Source of the DNA: Anthostomella pinea
Lineage: Eukaryota; Ascomycota; Sordariomycetes; Xylariales; Xylariaceae
Assembly: GCA_963556695.1 (NCBI GenBank)
Contig: CAUWAG010000003.1
Span: 372,001 to 436,000, forward strand
Length of the DNA: 64,000 nt
Direction: 5' to 3'
In this document: piece by piece, positions 32,900 to 45,113 of the stretch
Layout: every line of letters starts with the position of its first letter
How positions within the stretch are numbered: position 1 is the stretch's first letter
The notes under the pieces: generated by a model
Seen by the model: the letters and a program-made list of their open reading frames with translations, nothing else
Databases searched by the model: none
Told to the model about the DNA's origin: nothing
Program-made: the position numbers and the translations under genes

Positions 32900-35146
32900 T
32901 TACCAATCTAGCCGCTCATCACGTGTGGCGCAGAGGGCTCCCCATCGTGATATGGCCCCTAATGCTATGAAATGCAACATGAGCAAGAAAGTGCTGACCC
33001 GCCAGCCCCATCTCCAAGTTTGTGACGAATCCTTGGATATCTGCCTACGTGAACCTCCTTGGTAAGAGCTGGACGGCATTGCGAGGTCCAGTCCTGCAAC
33101 ACCGACCAGGGGCACACCAACGCCAGCATTGACGATGAAAGGCCAGCAAACTTGTGCAAGTGATGCGATCTTGACCAGGAACAAGCCAAACCGAACGGTG
33201 AAGATTATCGACTCGCTATGGTTGCTCAAGAAATACTGAGAGAGCATCGCTCGTTGCCCCCATGCTCCAAGGGGCTCTACTGGGGGTGGCATGAGTAGAG
33301 GGGTCTGGATATTGGAGGGTGAAGGTGAATGAGCTATTCCCGTGGCAAGGGCTCGATCGGGGGGTGAGTGGACGATGTTGTCCTGGCTGCGGGATAGCGT
33401 CATGGCTTGTGGTCGATGACGGGGTTTGCTAGACTTCAAGTATTTCTGGAGGCTGTTTTCCAGGCTTGCTTGGGGTGACTGATTCACATGATCCGAGCTG
33501 AAACCACCATCGAAAGTGGCATGGTCCTCGGGCTCCATACTGCCGTACCGCTGCTTCACGGGTTCTGGCTGGGGAGTGCTGGGGGGCATGGGGGAGTCGA
33601 GGCTCTGGATTCGACGACCTTGCAATCCTATGGGAGGGCTCGTACTCCTCGGCACCGTACGCAGCCCACCATGATGAGATTCGTGATTCATCACACTGAG
33701 CACTTCGGTGGCGCTTGGTCGCTGGGCAGGCTCGAGCGCCAACATCTTCTTCAGTAACTGGTAAAGTTGTGGAGGTAGGTCAGGTCGCTCTCTCCTCTCG
33801 TCCTGAAAGCCCTCCCAGTGAGTAATTTCTGCTCGAAGCTGGTCAACGTCCTCCAACTCCTCCTGGGCTATATTGGCGCTGGAATAGGGAAGACGACCGA
33901 AACACAAAAAGTACAAAATCATGCCCAAAGAGAAGACGTCGGACTTGGTGGTGAAGTCACCGAAGCGGCCGAGGGCATCCATCTTCAAGACCTCTGGAGC
34001 ACAATAAGATATAGTCCCCGTTGTGCCTGTCGACTTTCGAACGGCATCACCAGGCTGGACCTCGCCAAAGTCACTGATCAAGCAGGTGAGCTTCCCGTTT
34101 TCAAGATGGAGCAGGCAATTACTGGGTTTGAGGTCACGGTGGATGTAGTTGGCGGCATGGAGGTATGCGAGCCCGGAGGTGATGTCTCTGAACAGGGCAT
34201 ATATCTCCTCAAATGGAAGACGGCGCAGAGTGGGAACTGCAGGTGCGTCCTGGGCGTGGTCAGCCGTGTCTTTGGATCGCCGGCGCATGCGTGCCTTGAG
34301 CTGCTCCTTCGTCGTCTCCTTGGGCTGTTCGCCGACGATATAGCGTAGGAGGTCGCCGCTGTTGCAATATTGCTGGAGTATGAAGGCGCATGCCACACTG
34401 GGGCCAAAACGATGGAGCTTGACGTCCTCGAGCCACACATGCCGATAGGAAACAAGGTTGGGGTGTGTCAGCTTGGCTAGCAGCTCGACCTCTATCAAGA
34501 CCTTCTCCAGCCAGGCGTGGTCGTCGCCCACAGGGACTCTCTTGCAGGCGAAGTGGCCCAAGGCACAGCGGTCGAGGACATGGCGGACCAGCAGGACGAC
34601 ACCCTTTCCGCCTCGGCCTAGTTCCCCCTCCTCGACGAAGAAGGTCTTGAAGTAGTCCTGATTAAAAGCAGCGCGCCGTATGCGAGCGCCTTCTCGGGGC
34701 GCGGGGATGCTCGAGACGAACTCGGCTTCATCGGCGTCTTGCGGCCTAGGGTCGCCGCTTGGCAGAGGTCTCGTCAGCCTCCGGACGGGGCTGGACGGGG
34801 CCTGGCGCTGGGCATTGTGTTCATCGTCTGTATCGAGTCCGGCCTGGAGCATCCGAAAGTAGTTGGGGTCTACATAGGACTCATTCTGGGTGGGTATATC
34901 GAAGTGGCGCTCGGGTGAAGCAGATCGCGCTCGTAAAGGCTGATGACAGGTGGGGCATTTGGTCAGGTCAATACCCCGGATCTCGAGGCGCTGGGACGTC
35001 GGGTCACGGACGACGAGGGCATTGCGGTGCCGTCTGCATCAGATGTCTCGGGGTCAGCTTCCATATCTGTGGTCTGTTTAGCCCTAAGGCGTGACGTACA
35101 AGACGATCTCGCGACCCTCCCTCGACGTGTAGGGAATCAGCTCCAT
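32900..35146 (-). CDS. IKS1-type serine/threonine protein kinase with C-terminal membrane segments
   Basis: Two exons (35146-35100 and 35033-32900, 66-nt intron) encode 726 residues. The N-terminus MELIPYTSREGREIVL and RHRNALVVRDP, followed by a CPTCHQPL zinc-ribbon-like pair, matches fungal IKS1 proteins. The kinase domain has GELGRGGKGVV (from about 152), K180, E197, catalytic HRDLKPSN (D316), DFG (D337) and an activation segment SYCAPEVL, with a charged insert before the catalytic loop. The C-terminal part is low-complexity, then carries two hydrophobic stretches (FTVRFGLFLVKIASLAQVCW and VSTFLLMLHFIALGA), so membrane attachment is likely. Yeast Iks1 is a poorly understood kinase. The upstream exon was found from the splice site and the family N-terminus; starting at the first Met of the long frame (34852) would lose 76 residues. 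Confidence 0.87.
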
Positions 35147-35946
35147 TGCTCAACACCTCCTGGGCGATGTAGCAATGATGGGATCCGGGGGTCATGCATG
35201 GACTATGTAGAGAGGTCGCAATGGGTGCGAGACCTCAAGATTCGGTTGTTATTGTTGTTGTTTGGGAGGCGGTGGATGGCCGTTGACTGCCCAGACAGCC
35301 AGGCAGCCAGGTGGGAGGCAGCATAGAATTGAGTTCACTGGAGGTGGTGTTGACTGTTGATGGAATCGTGACAAGACCGGCGCCAAAGTTGGTGCATTTA
35401 CGGTACCTACAGTGAGGCCTGTCACCTGTCACCTCACCTGTCACGGCGGGGCGTGGCGGGGCTACAGTCGGGTGGCAGTGGTTGCAGGCGGCGCCACAGG
35501 GCTGAACTGTGCCATGGATAGCGCATCTCCACACTGAACCTCATCCTCTTGATTCTTGGGGCCAACCAAGTCAAACGATTTCCTGGTACACTGCCACAGC
35601 CTTTCTCCAACACTCGGTGGACTGTTCTTGTTGTCGAATCATTTAAGTACCTACTTGGAATCTGCTTCAACACCGCTTCTTCGACACGATGTCAAGAAGC
35701 ACTCGATCAGCTATGAGGCATGGTGACGACGAGCTTCATTGGTAACAGAGTCATGAAGAAGATGGTTATGATTGATTAAAAGGGGCGGCGGACGAAGCCA
35801 AGTTGATTAAACTACTAAGACAAGTCAAGCACCAATATCATGGTTTGACCAGGAACATGAGTGTCTGAAAGATACAGATGAACAACCGGTATACCCCTTT
35901 CCACTATACATGCGATATGTCCATCTCTCCACGACGGCGCAACCAA
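35147..35946. other. Intergenic region, no gene recognised
   Basis: It contains the kinase promoter, with a repeated CACCTGTCAC motif (about 35420-35443), and the 3' side of the peroxidase gene. No coding frame is supported. Confidence 0.4.
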
Positions 35947-37539
35947 TTATAGGGCAAGCCCACTCTTGCTTGCACCGGGATAGGTATCAACGAGGTGAGT
36001 CAGGAGGTCTGTCCCATTCACCGTCAGGTCGTCCCAGCTCGGGCAAGAGAGATCGAGAATGGGATCCACGAGCGCATCGTTGACAAGCTTAAGAGGAGTC
36101 GCGAGGGTGGCGAAGAGCGTCGAAAGCGAGTTGGGCGAGAAGGTCTTGACGATCTCAAGAGCGAAGCAGAGGAGGTTGTTCCCTTCCAGGAGGGATGCCG
36201 AGTTGACCAGGCCGCCAGAGATATCATCCAAGTTCAAGCCCGCGAAACTGTTCGTCTTGCCCAGGTTGCCACCAATGCTCGCCAGCACGGGGTACTTGGT
36301 CAACCAGGTGACGAGGTCCATGTTGAGGTCCACCAGGCCGTAATCGACTTGGAGACGGAACCAGTTTTCGGGGATCTGCTCCCAGCCCTCCTTGTAGACC
36401 AGCTCGCCGTCTTCCTCGTACACGCCGTAGAAGCTGGCGAACACCTCCTTGGCTGCGATAAGTTAGCCGATGTCCAGAGTGCCGGGGGTTATACTGCTCA
36501 CTTATGTTGTTTCCCCGCGGATATTCTGCAGAGTGGTTGCTCAAAATGCGTCCAATGAAGACGTAGCCTGCATTGCGGGCCACCATGCCGGTATACGGGC
36601 CATAGTAGAACCAGGGGTTGATGGAGATGCTTTCATTGAACCGCTGGGCGGCCCGGGCACCAATGTCGTCCAGAGTCATGGCTCCGTCGATGCCATCGTA
36701 GACTTCCCTGAACAAGGTCATGTTCATGGTCCAACTGTTCCCAGTGACATAGAGATCATCGCGCGTGCCCGACGAGTCACTCTCGATCCAGTTGTGAGCG
36801 CCATCGAGACCTCTAGGCGTGCCTGTACTCCGAGTTAATCGACGTGCCGCTGTTGCTCGGGGGTCTTGGACTTACCAAGCAGGCCGAGAAGGTTTCCCAG
36901 GATGTTGGAGACCTTCTTGGACTCGCCACCGATGGAGAATCCAGGGTTCAGGGACAGAGGGTCGCCAACGCCCACGGTTCCCATGACTGCGAGAATAGTG
37001 ACCAGATCGACGCCCATGCCGTACACTGGAAGGTAGGTCAGTCACAACTCGACTCCGACTGCCCCAGGTTGCCACGCACCTGTGTTTACCGCTTCGATCA
37101 ACTCCAAGGTCTGCGGCGTCGGTCAGTGCATGCTGTGCGCATCATACCAAGCGGGCTACATACTCCGACAACGCCATCGTGTGGAATGTAGCCATGGTTG
37201 GCCAGAGCATTCAGACCGGCACAGGGCCCACGCTGGTCACCGTTGTCAAGATCGGGCGCCTGGAAAGCGTGGTCACCGCTGACTGGAAGGGCATCAGCAG
37301 GTCTCGTCCCATCTCAGAGTTCCGGGTCACTCGCCGTCGATGGGGCTGGTCATAGGGTCGAAGAGCAGCCTCTTGTTCTTGATCCTCAGCAGGCTCTCGT
37401 GCAAGGCTTCCGGCGTAAGGTCGGACGTATCCAGCAGGCCGCGTTGCGCCAGCTTGGCAAAGTTCTCGGCCGTTGGAAAGGAGTGGACCAAGGCGGACAA
37501 CGGTGCCAACAGCACGGCGCAGAAACCGAACGACTTCAT
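35947..37539 (-). CDS. Heme-thiolate peroxidase/peroxygenase (chloroperoxidase family)
   Basis: Six exons (37539-37331, 37278-37164, 37110-37080, 37025-36876, 36822-36502, 36452-35947) give 443 residues with a signal peptide (MKSFGFCAVLLAPLSALVHS). The proximal heme-ligand region reads GPCAGLNALANHGYIPHDG, with C89 as the thiolate; most relatives have PCP, here PCA. Further landmarks are LELIEAVNTVYGMGVDL, the HNWIESDSS acid-base segment, RFNESISINPWFYYGPYTG, NHSAEYP and the large C-terminal part with SFAGLNLDDI and ASLLEGNNL. Secreted members use peroxide to halogenate or oxygenate substrates. Intron 1 is ambiguous: a GT donor after 37331 gives DGDGDHAF, while a GC donor after 37335 with an acceptor before 37282 gives DVSGDHAF, closer to the family. 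Both keep the frame. Confidence 0.85.
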
Positions 37540-39005
37540 GGTTTGATGATGCAAGCAACGCAGCGTACCAACAAAAGCGGGCAGTAAAGGAGTGACTAGA
37601 GAAGCAAAGGCTCGCTCTGGAAACTGACGAATGCGACAAACACCGAAGTCATTCGATATTTCGTAGATGACCTCAGCCGAACTGCCGAACAGTCGCCAAT
37701 CTCCTGACTCCTGAGTACAGTCCTGCGGAGCAGGTCGGTGGGGACGACCCGATGTCGCGGAAGGCTTCCATTATCTTCCCGGCCAGGGACAGCGAAGAGT
37801 GAACGTGGAGACCAAGATGATAGCAACGACTGCCTTGGGGTGTCGGGCTCAGCACTGTCGAAGATCATCTCTCGATCCGCGACCCCTCATCACTCAAAGA
37901 GTCAAAGTCTGTTCGCCGAGCATGGGGCTGATGAGGAGTGAGAATCCCGGGTGGACCGCCGGGCAATTTTTGGTAAATGACGGTTGACGTGGAACGGTCC
38001 GGGGCCCTTGTGTTAGGGTACAGGGGCAGGGGGGTTTGGCAGCAGTACTATTGTAGTAAAAGAGTATGGATTTCTGCCCGCTCAAAGGTGGAAGACGGAA
38101 AGAAGACTACAAAGACACGCAGGACCGGGACTTGCCGCCTACGCACGGTATAGCTCGCTCATCACTCACATCTCCCGAGAGCAGCGGGTCGGGAGTGCCA
38201 GCGACTCCCCACATAGCACAGTATGGGACCCAGATATCCACGGAAGCCCACCTCACGATAGCCTCCTCGTCAGCTCGTATACCATGTGCGGAGGTTACCG
38301 TGTCCAACTTCATATCGTACGAATCCCGTAGTGGCCTGACCGCTGGGCTTGAAAGGAGTACACTCTCTGTTGGGAATTGTCTCAACGACCCTGGCAGCCT
38401 GGACTTGACGAGTTGTCTCCTGATATCCAGAAAGTCAATGTGACAACCCGCTCTCATCTACAGTACAGGCGGCCCTGGATATGTGATGCACGTTGCCAGC
38501 CCATCACAATTCTACTTGATGGAACTTCCAGGAAGAATCTGACCTTTTGGTCACAGAAGCCTGCGGGGGCTCTGCCATGCTAGTATGGTCTATAGGCAGG
38601 GGCACGGAGATTCCTGAGCCCTCGCAACGTCCCCTATTCCAACATGATTCGTGCTTGCTGGGAAGTCTTGGCGATGGACGTGACGCTGAGATGCTACTAT
38701 CAAGCTCCATCCCACGTGCGTACAAGGTGGTGAGTGCTGCTATCATGGGTTGTGGGTGCATCAGACCCTTCACGGCGGACCCTGGGGTATAACGCACATG
38801 CCTTGAGAATATCATGATTGGCACACAAAATGCCCTTCCCATCGACACTCCAGATTTCTCTCCATTTCCCGACCTCCCCTGACTGGATCCCCTTCCAGTC
38901 AAGACAGGCGAATTTCGGCCGAGAGTGGCTTCATCTACGGATACCAACCCGCAATCTGCCCGCTATGCCAAGCACGATCTTCGCGTAGAGCTGCTCTGCA
39001 TCTGA
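37540..39005. other. Divergent intergenic region, no gene recognised
   Basis: About 1.5 kb between the peroxidase and the CFEM receptor, presumably holding both promoters. Frames at 38066-38457 and 38504-38947 overlap on opposite strands without any recognised feature. Confidence 0.4.
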
Positions 39006-39012
39006 TATATAA
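39006..39012 (+). promoter_or_regulatory. TATA box of the CFEM receptor gene
   Basis: TATATAA lies 75 bases upstream of the start codon, preceding a pyrimidine-rich leader (about 39013-39045). The position and sequence are typical of a core promoter. Confidence 0.5.
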
Positions 39013-39086
39013 GAATAACCCTCTTCTTCTGCCAAATTCTCCTCACGAACCGTCGAGTAGCCGTCCAAGGAGATCACATCGCAGCC

Positions 39087-40763
39087 ATGAAGTTCCTCGC
39101 TGGTGTATTGGCATTCGTAGCTGCCCTCGCCGGGCATGCCGCCGCCGGGTCAGTACTGGAGATGTACGAGTCCCAGTATCCCACGTGCGCTGTATGTAAC
39201 TCTTCGTTCGACCCCTTCTCTGAGACCAACACCCACTGACGTTGAGCCTCAAACAGCTGGCTTGCATGTTGAAGACGGTCCCTTCGTCCGGATGTCTCAA
39301 TGGCACGGATATCGAACAAGTCACCTGCCTCTGTACCAACGAGGCCCTCCAGGCCGAGATCACTGAGTGTGTTCTGGGAGGCTGTACGATATACGAGGGT
39401 CTAAGTAAGTCGAAACGAAGGCCAGGATGCTTATACCGCTCTCGGAAGAACCGCTCTGACATTTGCTGCCACAGTGACCAAGAACACGACTCTGACCATG
39501 TGCGGCGCCAAACCCCGCGACGAAAGTCTCACTCCGCTACTCGTCGGTGTCGTTGGCGGCGCCATCGCCCTCCTGGTCTTCATCTTGCGTATGTGCTCGA
39601 CCCTTCCCTCGGGAGGTCGTGTGCTAGGCTGGGACGACTGGACCATAGCTATCGCCGTGGTCTTGGCTGTGCCGCCCACTGTCTTCTCAGTCTTGTTATC
39701 GAACAATGGACTGGGGAAGGACATGTGGACCCTTCCTCTCAAGAACATCGAGAACGTCCTCTTTGTAAGTCTGGCTGAAACGGCCGGCCAATCTTCAGTC
39801 ACTAACGCCTTCCAGTATTACTATCTTGGAGAGATCTTCTACTTCGCTTCGCTCTCTGTGAACAAGATATCCCTGCTGCTGTTCATCCTCCGGGTGTTCC
39901 CCGAGAAGAAGTTCCGCAGAATCGTCTTCATTGTCTGCGGCCTGTGCGTCGGCTACGGAGCGGGCTTCATCTTCGCAACAATCTTCCAATGCAGCCCTGT
40001 CGACTACTCGTGGCTGCAGGTCGACAGCACGGTAGCAGGGCATTGCAACAACATCAACCTCCAGGGGTGGATGTCGGCCATTTGCAACATATTACTTGAC
40101 CTCTTGATCATCGCTCTTCCCTTGAGGAACCTCTATCATCTCCAGATTAATTTCAAGACAAAGATCATGATCATGTTCATGTTTTCTCTGGGTATCTTGT
40201 AAGTTGGCACCTTCACCGGTCGATGGAGCGACAGCCTAACCGTACCCAGTGTCACCGTTGTTAGTGTGGTCCGACTACGCTCTCTGATCCTGTTCGCGAG
40301 CACCCAGAACCCCACATGTAAGTTCATCTGCCGTCCGCAATCTCTTGTCGCACAAGGGCCGCTGACACCTTTGCCAGGGGACTACAACGAAGCTGCTTGG
40401 TGGAGTACAATCGAGCTCCACGTAGGCATCATATGCGCCTGCCTTCCGAGTCTACGCTCACTGTTCGTCAACCTCGGTCTTCGCATTCTCGGTTCCAGCA
40501 ATGGTCAGTCCAAGGCTACTGGCTACGCGACGGGCACCATGAGTCGGGGCGGAGGAAGTCGCCTTGCTGGTCACCTGGCAAACGAGAAACAGGCACCAGC
40601 ACAGAGCACCCCAAAGCGTGGCGACGAGAGCGACTTCATCCCGCTGGTCGACGTTCCCGAGACCAAGATACACAGGGAGTTCACCACGGTTATTGAGGAG
40701 TCGGACTCGAATGACAGTTTCGATTCCCGGAAGAGCGGGTATCAAGCCCGGGCGTACAGGTGA
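39087..40763 (+). CDS. CFEM-domain PTH11-type GPCR-like receptor
   Basis: Six exons (39087-39191, 39257-39404, 39475-39764, 39816-40198, 40250-40317, 40378-40763) give 459 residues. A signal peptide (MKFLAGVLAFVAALAGHAAA) is followed by a CFEM domain whose eight Cys are all visible (PTC, LAC, SGC, VTC, LC, TEC, GGC, TMC). Seven hydrophobic helices follow, including LLVGVVGGAIALLVFIL, WTIAIAVVLAVPPTVF, YYLGEIFYFASLSVNKISLLLF, IVFIVCGLCVGYGAGF, GWMSAICNILLDLLIIALPL and a WDYNEAAWWSTIELHVGI block. The cytoplasmic tail is rich in Ser, Asp and Glu. Magnaporthe PTH11, with the same layout, acts at the plasma membrane to sense host-surface cues; the ligand here is unknown. The gene appears intact, in contrast to the PTH11-like relic at 20351-21626. 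Confidence 0.9.
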
Positions 40764-42810
40764 TGGGGCTTGTTGGGAAGGCGTATTGTGTTCGATACTT
40801 GATTCTGTGTATTACTAATGAGCATTTGGATCCTTTGCCCGATCGGCGGGCGGGCGGGCTAGGGCCGGGCCGGCTTAAAAAAGTTGAGTGGTCTACCTGG
40901 ATCTACCTGGTAACTACTTATCTAGGGAACTGGACCGACGGCCTTTTTTTTGTGTCAGTCGCTTCCGCGAGGAAAATATTTAGAGAGGAATACGTTCACT
41001 ACGACACTACAATCATGAATCATACCTAATTTTGAGCAACTTCGTCGATCGTCAAGTGATTCGCCTCATGGCTTTTGGCCCATTTCTCGTAGGAAAGTGT
41101 CAGAAACTGCAACGCTGCGTGTTGCTGAGTCTCACTGTCTAGTTCGGCTTCCCCTGACTCCTGAGCGAAGTCCCTGCTTCCATTGCCAGGGACATACCCC
41201 CAATCGCGACTGTCGAGCAACACATGTATGCAGCACACAGTGCCGTAGCGGTGAGGCTGTCTGTCAGTCTGTCCAAGGGACGTGTAGTCTTTTACTGTGT
41301 AATACGGTCAGCGGTATACCTACTGTGTAAGTACCGGCGCAAGGGAACCCCATGTAAGCAGCCCCTGTCATAATGGGGTCAATGTAATTGCGATCGGCTG
41401 CGCCTTACATTCGCCTGTCTGGTACAGATAGGGTTATTCTCCTTCCCCACGTTCCCAACGTCTTTCCAACCTGGATACACCACAGCGGGCTCTAATATGG
41501 CGAGCGATATAGCGTTACAGTTGCTGGCCCAGTCGTCTGGACGGCCCGCGGTGATCGCGGTTGTGGCACAGAGGGTGGACCAGCGTTGTGATTTGCGACC
41601 AACGATGTGATAGCTAGTATGGTCTGTCGGTCTCGGTATGCTACATACGACAATCAACAATGCCGGCCCGAGTTCTGTCACTGCTTGATAATACCTTCGA
41701 GCTGGATATCCACCTATCAAGACTCATGCGGAAGAGATGTGCCGGGTGGGCTGGCTACCTTGCTATCTCAGCCAATATGACAGAACTGAGAAGACAGGAG
41801 GCAGGCGACTACTGTACCTCCAGGGGGACTGCATACTGCTGCCTGCATACATTGGGCGTCCCTTATCTGGCCGCCCCTCTCCCTTGCGGTGAGGAAGCGA
41901 GGGAGATAGCTATGAACCAGGTCCCCGGGAAACCAAGGAGGCAAAGGCAAATTCCGCCCTTCGCAGCTTGCTGTGAAGGTGACAAGGGTTCTGGACTGTG
42001 GAGGCTGGGCGAAGGGTTTTCAGATGGGGCATTTGTTCGGGCAGTATCTGCAGACTGCAGCCACTATTCCCGGGACCTCCACTGCTGCCCCCGGCCTAAC
42101 AATCACCTGAGAATGATATGATTTACAGGTGCATATCGCGCGTGTCTGCTGGGATCATGGAATGAAAGGGTGGGTAGTCAGATGGAACACCTCCAGGGGC
42201 ACATTCGGCGAAGTCACCTTGATAGCGCAACGGCTGTGCCGAGGCCGGCAGTGGTGAGCGTCAACGGCTGTCATTATTGTCCCGGTACTCCGCAAAGGGG
42301 GCAATAGGGAGTCGTATGACGGTATGAGACTTGAGAGCGTTGATGAGTGATGGGTCTCGACGACCCTGCCGCCAGCCTTTTTCATTACCAAGAGTGGCAA
42401 GCAGCTCCCCAGTCGGTCATTTCGACCCCATCCGGCATCTACTGTTTCGGCAACGATGATGCCGATCTCACCTTCTCCCGGGCCAGTCGTGCAAATCCAC
42501 CCCAAGGCGGTCACCAGCGCGTCACGGGCAGAACGGGTCCCGGCAGATCAGCGACTCGGACTGGCCGTCAGTCCCTGCACCGGCAACCCTTTTTAACGGC
42601 CTCGTCCTGCAGCACCTTGGCACATTGTGTTGCATCCAAACACCATCCAGTTGAAAGACTGCGTCGCTCCTTTTTTACATCTCAGTTTCGTTCAGCTGCT
42701 GGTGCGCTGTTCTGTCCCTCCTTACTGAAGTCGACATCATCTTCGACTCGTCCCGTGTCTTCGTTTTCTGCTAGACACTTCCTATCGTTTGTAATATTAT
42801 TCTAATCATA
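40764..42810. other. Long intergenic region, no gene recognised
   Basis: About 2 kb between the receptor and the GMC oxidoreductase. A GC-rich stretch (GGGCGGGCTAGGGCCGGGCC type) lies at about 40849-40873. Frames on both strands (for example 41660-42121) lack family features. The last 200 bases are pyrimidine-rich and probably the promoter of the GMC gene. Confidence 0.4.
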
Positions 42811-45113
42811 ATGAGGGCTGTTGCGTCCGTCGCTGGCTTTGCGGCCTATGCTGCCGCGTGAGTCACCTCGTGAACCGACATGTGCGAGAGTTTGAACTGA
42901 CGGTTCTTAGATTTACAACGCCCATTATCTGGGATGAGCCCATGGCCGATCCTCTTGGTCCTCAGTGGACTGCTGCGGCGCCCGAAGTGAACTCGACGTA
43001 TGAGTATGTCATCGTCGGATCCGGCGCTGGCGGTAGTCCATTGGCCGCGCGACTCGCTCTGGCTGGTCACAGCGTACTGCTCATCGATGCTGGTGAAGAC
43101 CACCACATGGAGAGGCAGGTGCAGATTCCAGCTCTCAACGGGTTCGCGTCCGAGTACAACCCCATCAGATGGGAGTACTTCGTCGAGCATTACGCGAACG
43201 AAACCCAGGCGAACCGTGACAGCAAGATGACCTATCTTACCGCCGATGGCGAATACTACGTTGGACTCTACCCACCAGAGGGTGCCACCAAGCTGGGAAT
43301 CTACTACCCTCGTACGTCCACGAAGTTGGTTAGTGGTCTGAAACTACGTACTGACAAGCCGCAGGCACTGGCGCTCTGGGCGGATGTACTGAGCACAACG
43401 CCCTGGTTACCATCAAGCCCACAGACAAGGACTGGAATGACATAGCAGCCTTGACTGGCGACGATTCGTGGAACGCCAAGAACATGCTATCGTACTGGGA
43501 GAAGCTGGAGGCCTGCCGATACCTCCCCAACAGCGTCGTAGGCCACGGATTCACCGGGTGGCTGCAGACTCGGCTCACCCCTGTCATCCTGATCGCCGAG
43601 GATCTCAAGGTTGCGTCTCTGGTCGTTGCCGCCGCCACAGCCATGGGCAAAGGTCTCCTTGGAGCTCTCGCTCACACCGTCACCGGCCTGCTCAACATCC
43701 TCACCCTTGATGTCAACACCCCGTCCAGCACACGCGACAGCGGCGAGCTGATCTACCAGATCCCCATGTCTGCAACTGAGGACTACGCCCGCTCAGGCCC
43801 CCGAGACTTTGTCATCTCCGTCGCCAACGCCACGAACCCCGACGGCTCCAAGAAATACAAGCTGGACATTGCGCTGAACACTCTCGTCACCAAGATCAAC
43901 TTTGACACGACCGGCGACAAGCCCAAGGCAACCGGTGTGAACTACCTTTACGGCCAGCATATCTACCGCGCCGACCCCCAGGCTAGCAGATCCGAGGATG
44001 CCGGTGTCTCTGGTTCCGTGTCCGCCAGCCGCGAGGTCATTGTGTCTGCAGGTTCTTTCAACACGCCTCAGCTGCTGAAGCTTTCTGGCGTTGGCCCTGC
44101 TGCCGAACTCCAGTCATTCGACATCCCTGTTGTCAAGGATCTTCCTGGCGTCGGAGGTAACATGCAGGACAGGTACGAGTTTGGCGTTGTCGGACAGTCC
44201 ACCTCCAAGTTCTCTCTGTTGGAGGAGTGCACCTTCCTCCAGGGCGATGACCCTTGCTACGACAACTGGAAGAACAACATCGGTGACCTGAAGGGTGGCT
44301 ACACCACCAACGGTATTGCTTTTGGTTGGTTGCAGTAAGTTTTCCCGCTGATTGCCGCCTTTGTGTTTTCAAACGCAGAGCACAGGAACTAACCCGACCT
44401 CTTTTCTCACTAGTCACTCTTCCGTTGCTGAGGAGGGCGATGACCCTGACTTGTTCCTGGGTGGTATCCCTGCCTACCTGAACGGCTACAAGCCTGGTTA
44501 CTCTCTCACCTCTACCGCGACCCTCGACGTGTGGACCTTCCTGACCCTCAAGGCCCACTCCCGCAACAACGCTGGCACCGTCAACATCACCTCCACAAAC
44601 CCCCGCGACACCCCCAAGATCGTCTTCCATTCGTTTGATGAGGGTGTTGGTGGTGAGAAGGACTTGCAAGCCGTCGTCGAAGGAATGCAGTATGGTATCA
44701 AGGCTTGTGAGTAGCATCTCTTTCCGCCCCTATTCCCCTCCCTTGGGTCTCTTCCACCCCCCGTTTTCTGAAGCAATGCTAACTTGAATGTCACAGTCGA
44801 GGACGTCATTCCCCTGGATGGTGCCTTCGAGCGTGTCTGGCCTCCTCTCAATGTCTCGACCGAGGCTGAGCTCAAGCAGTTCGCTCGCGATGAGGCTTGG
44901 GGCCACCACGCTTCTTGCACCTGCCCTATTGGTACTGATGACGACCCGCTGGCCGTGCTCGACAGCGACCTCAAGGTCCGTGGTATTGATGGTCTCCGCG
45001 TTATGGATGCCTCGATCTTCCCCAAGATCCCCGGCATGTACATCGTCACCGCCATCTACATGGCCGCTGAGAAGGCTGCTGATGTCATCATCGCCGAGGC
45101 GAAATCGTCGTAA
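42811..45113 (+). CDS. GMC-family FAD-dependent oxidoreductase (aryl-alcohol oxidase/choline dehydrogenase-like)
   Basis: Five exons (42811-42857, 42911-43311, 43365-44334, 44414-44706, 44797-45113) give 675 residues. The first 16 residues ([16 protein letters not shown]) look like a short secretion signal. The Rossmann FAD motif [27 protein letters not shown] spans about 51-77. The GMC signature follows the intron as [13 protein letters not shown], and the second signature is [18 protein letters not shown]. The C-terminal catalytic segment is [12 protein letters not shown], with the base His. The second active-site position falls in [24 protein letters not shown]. Family members oxidise alcohols or sugars with oxygen or quinones as acceptor; the substrate cannot be read from sequence. 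The acyl-CoA-ligase-like gene lies 1 kb downstream on the same strand. Confidence 0.88.
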
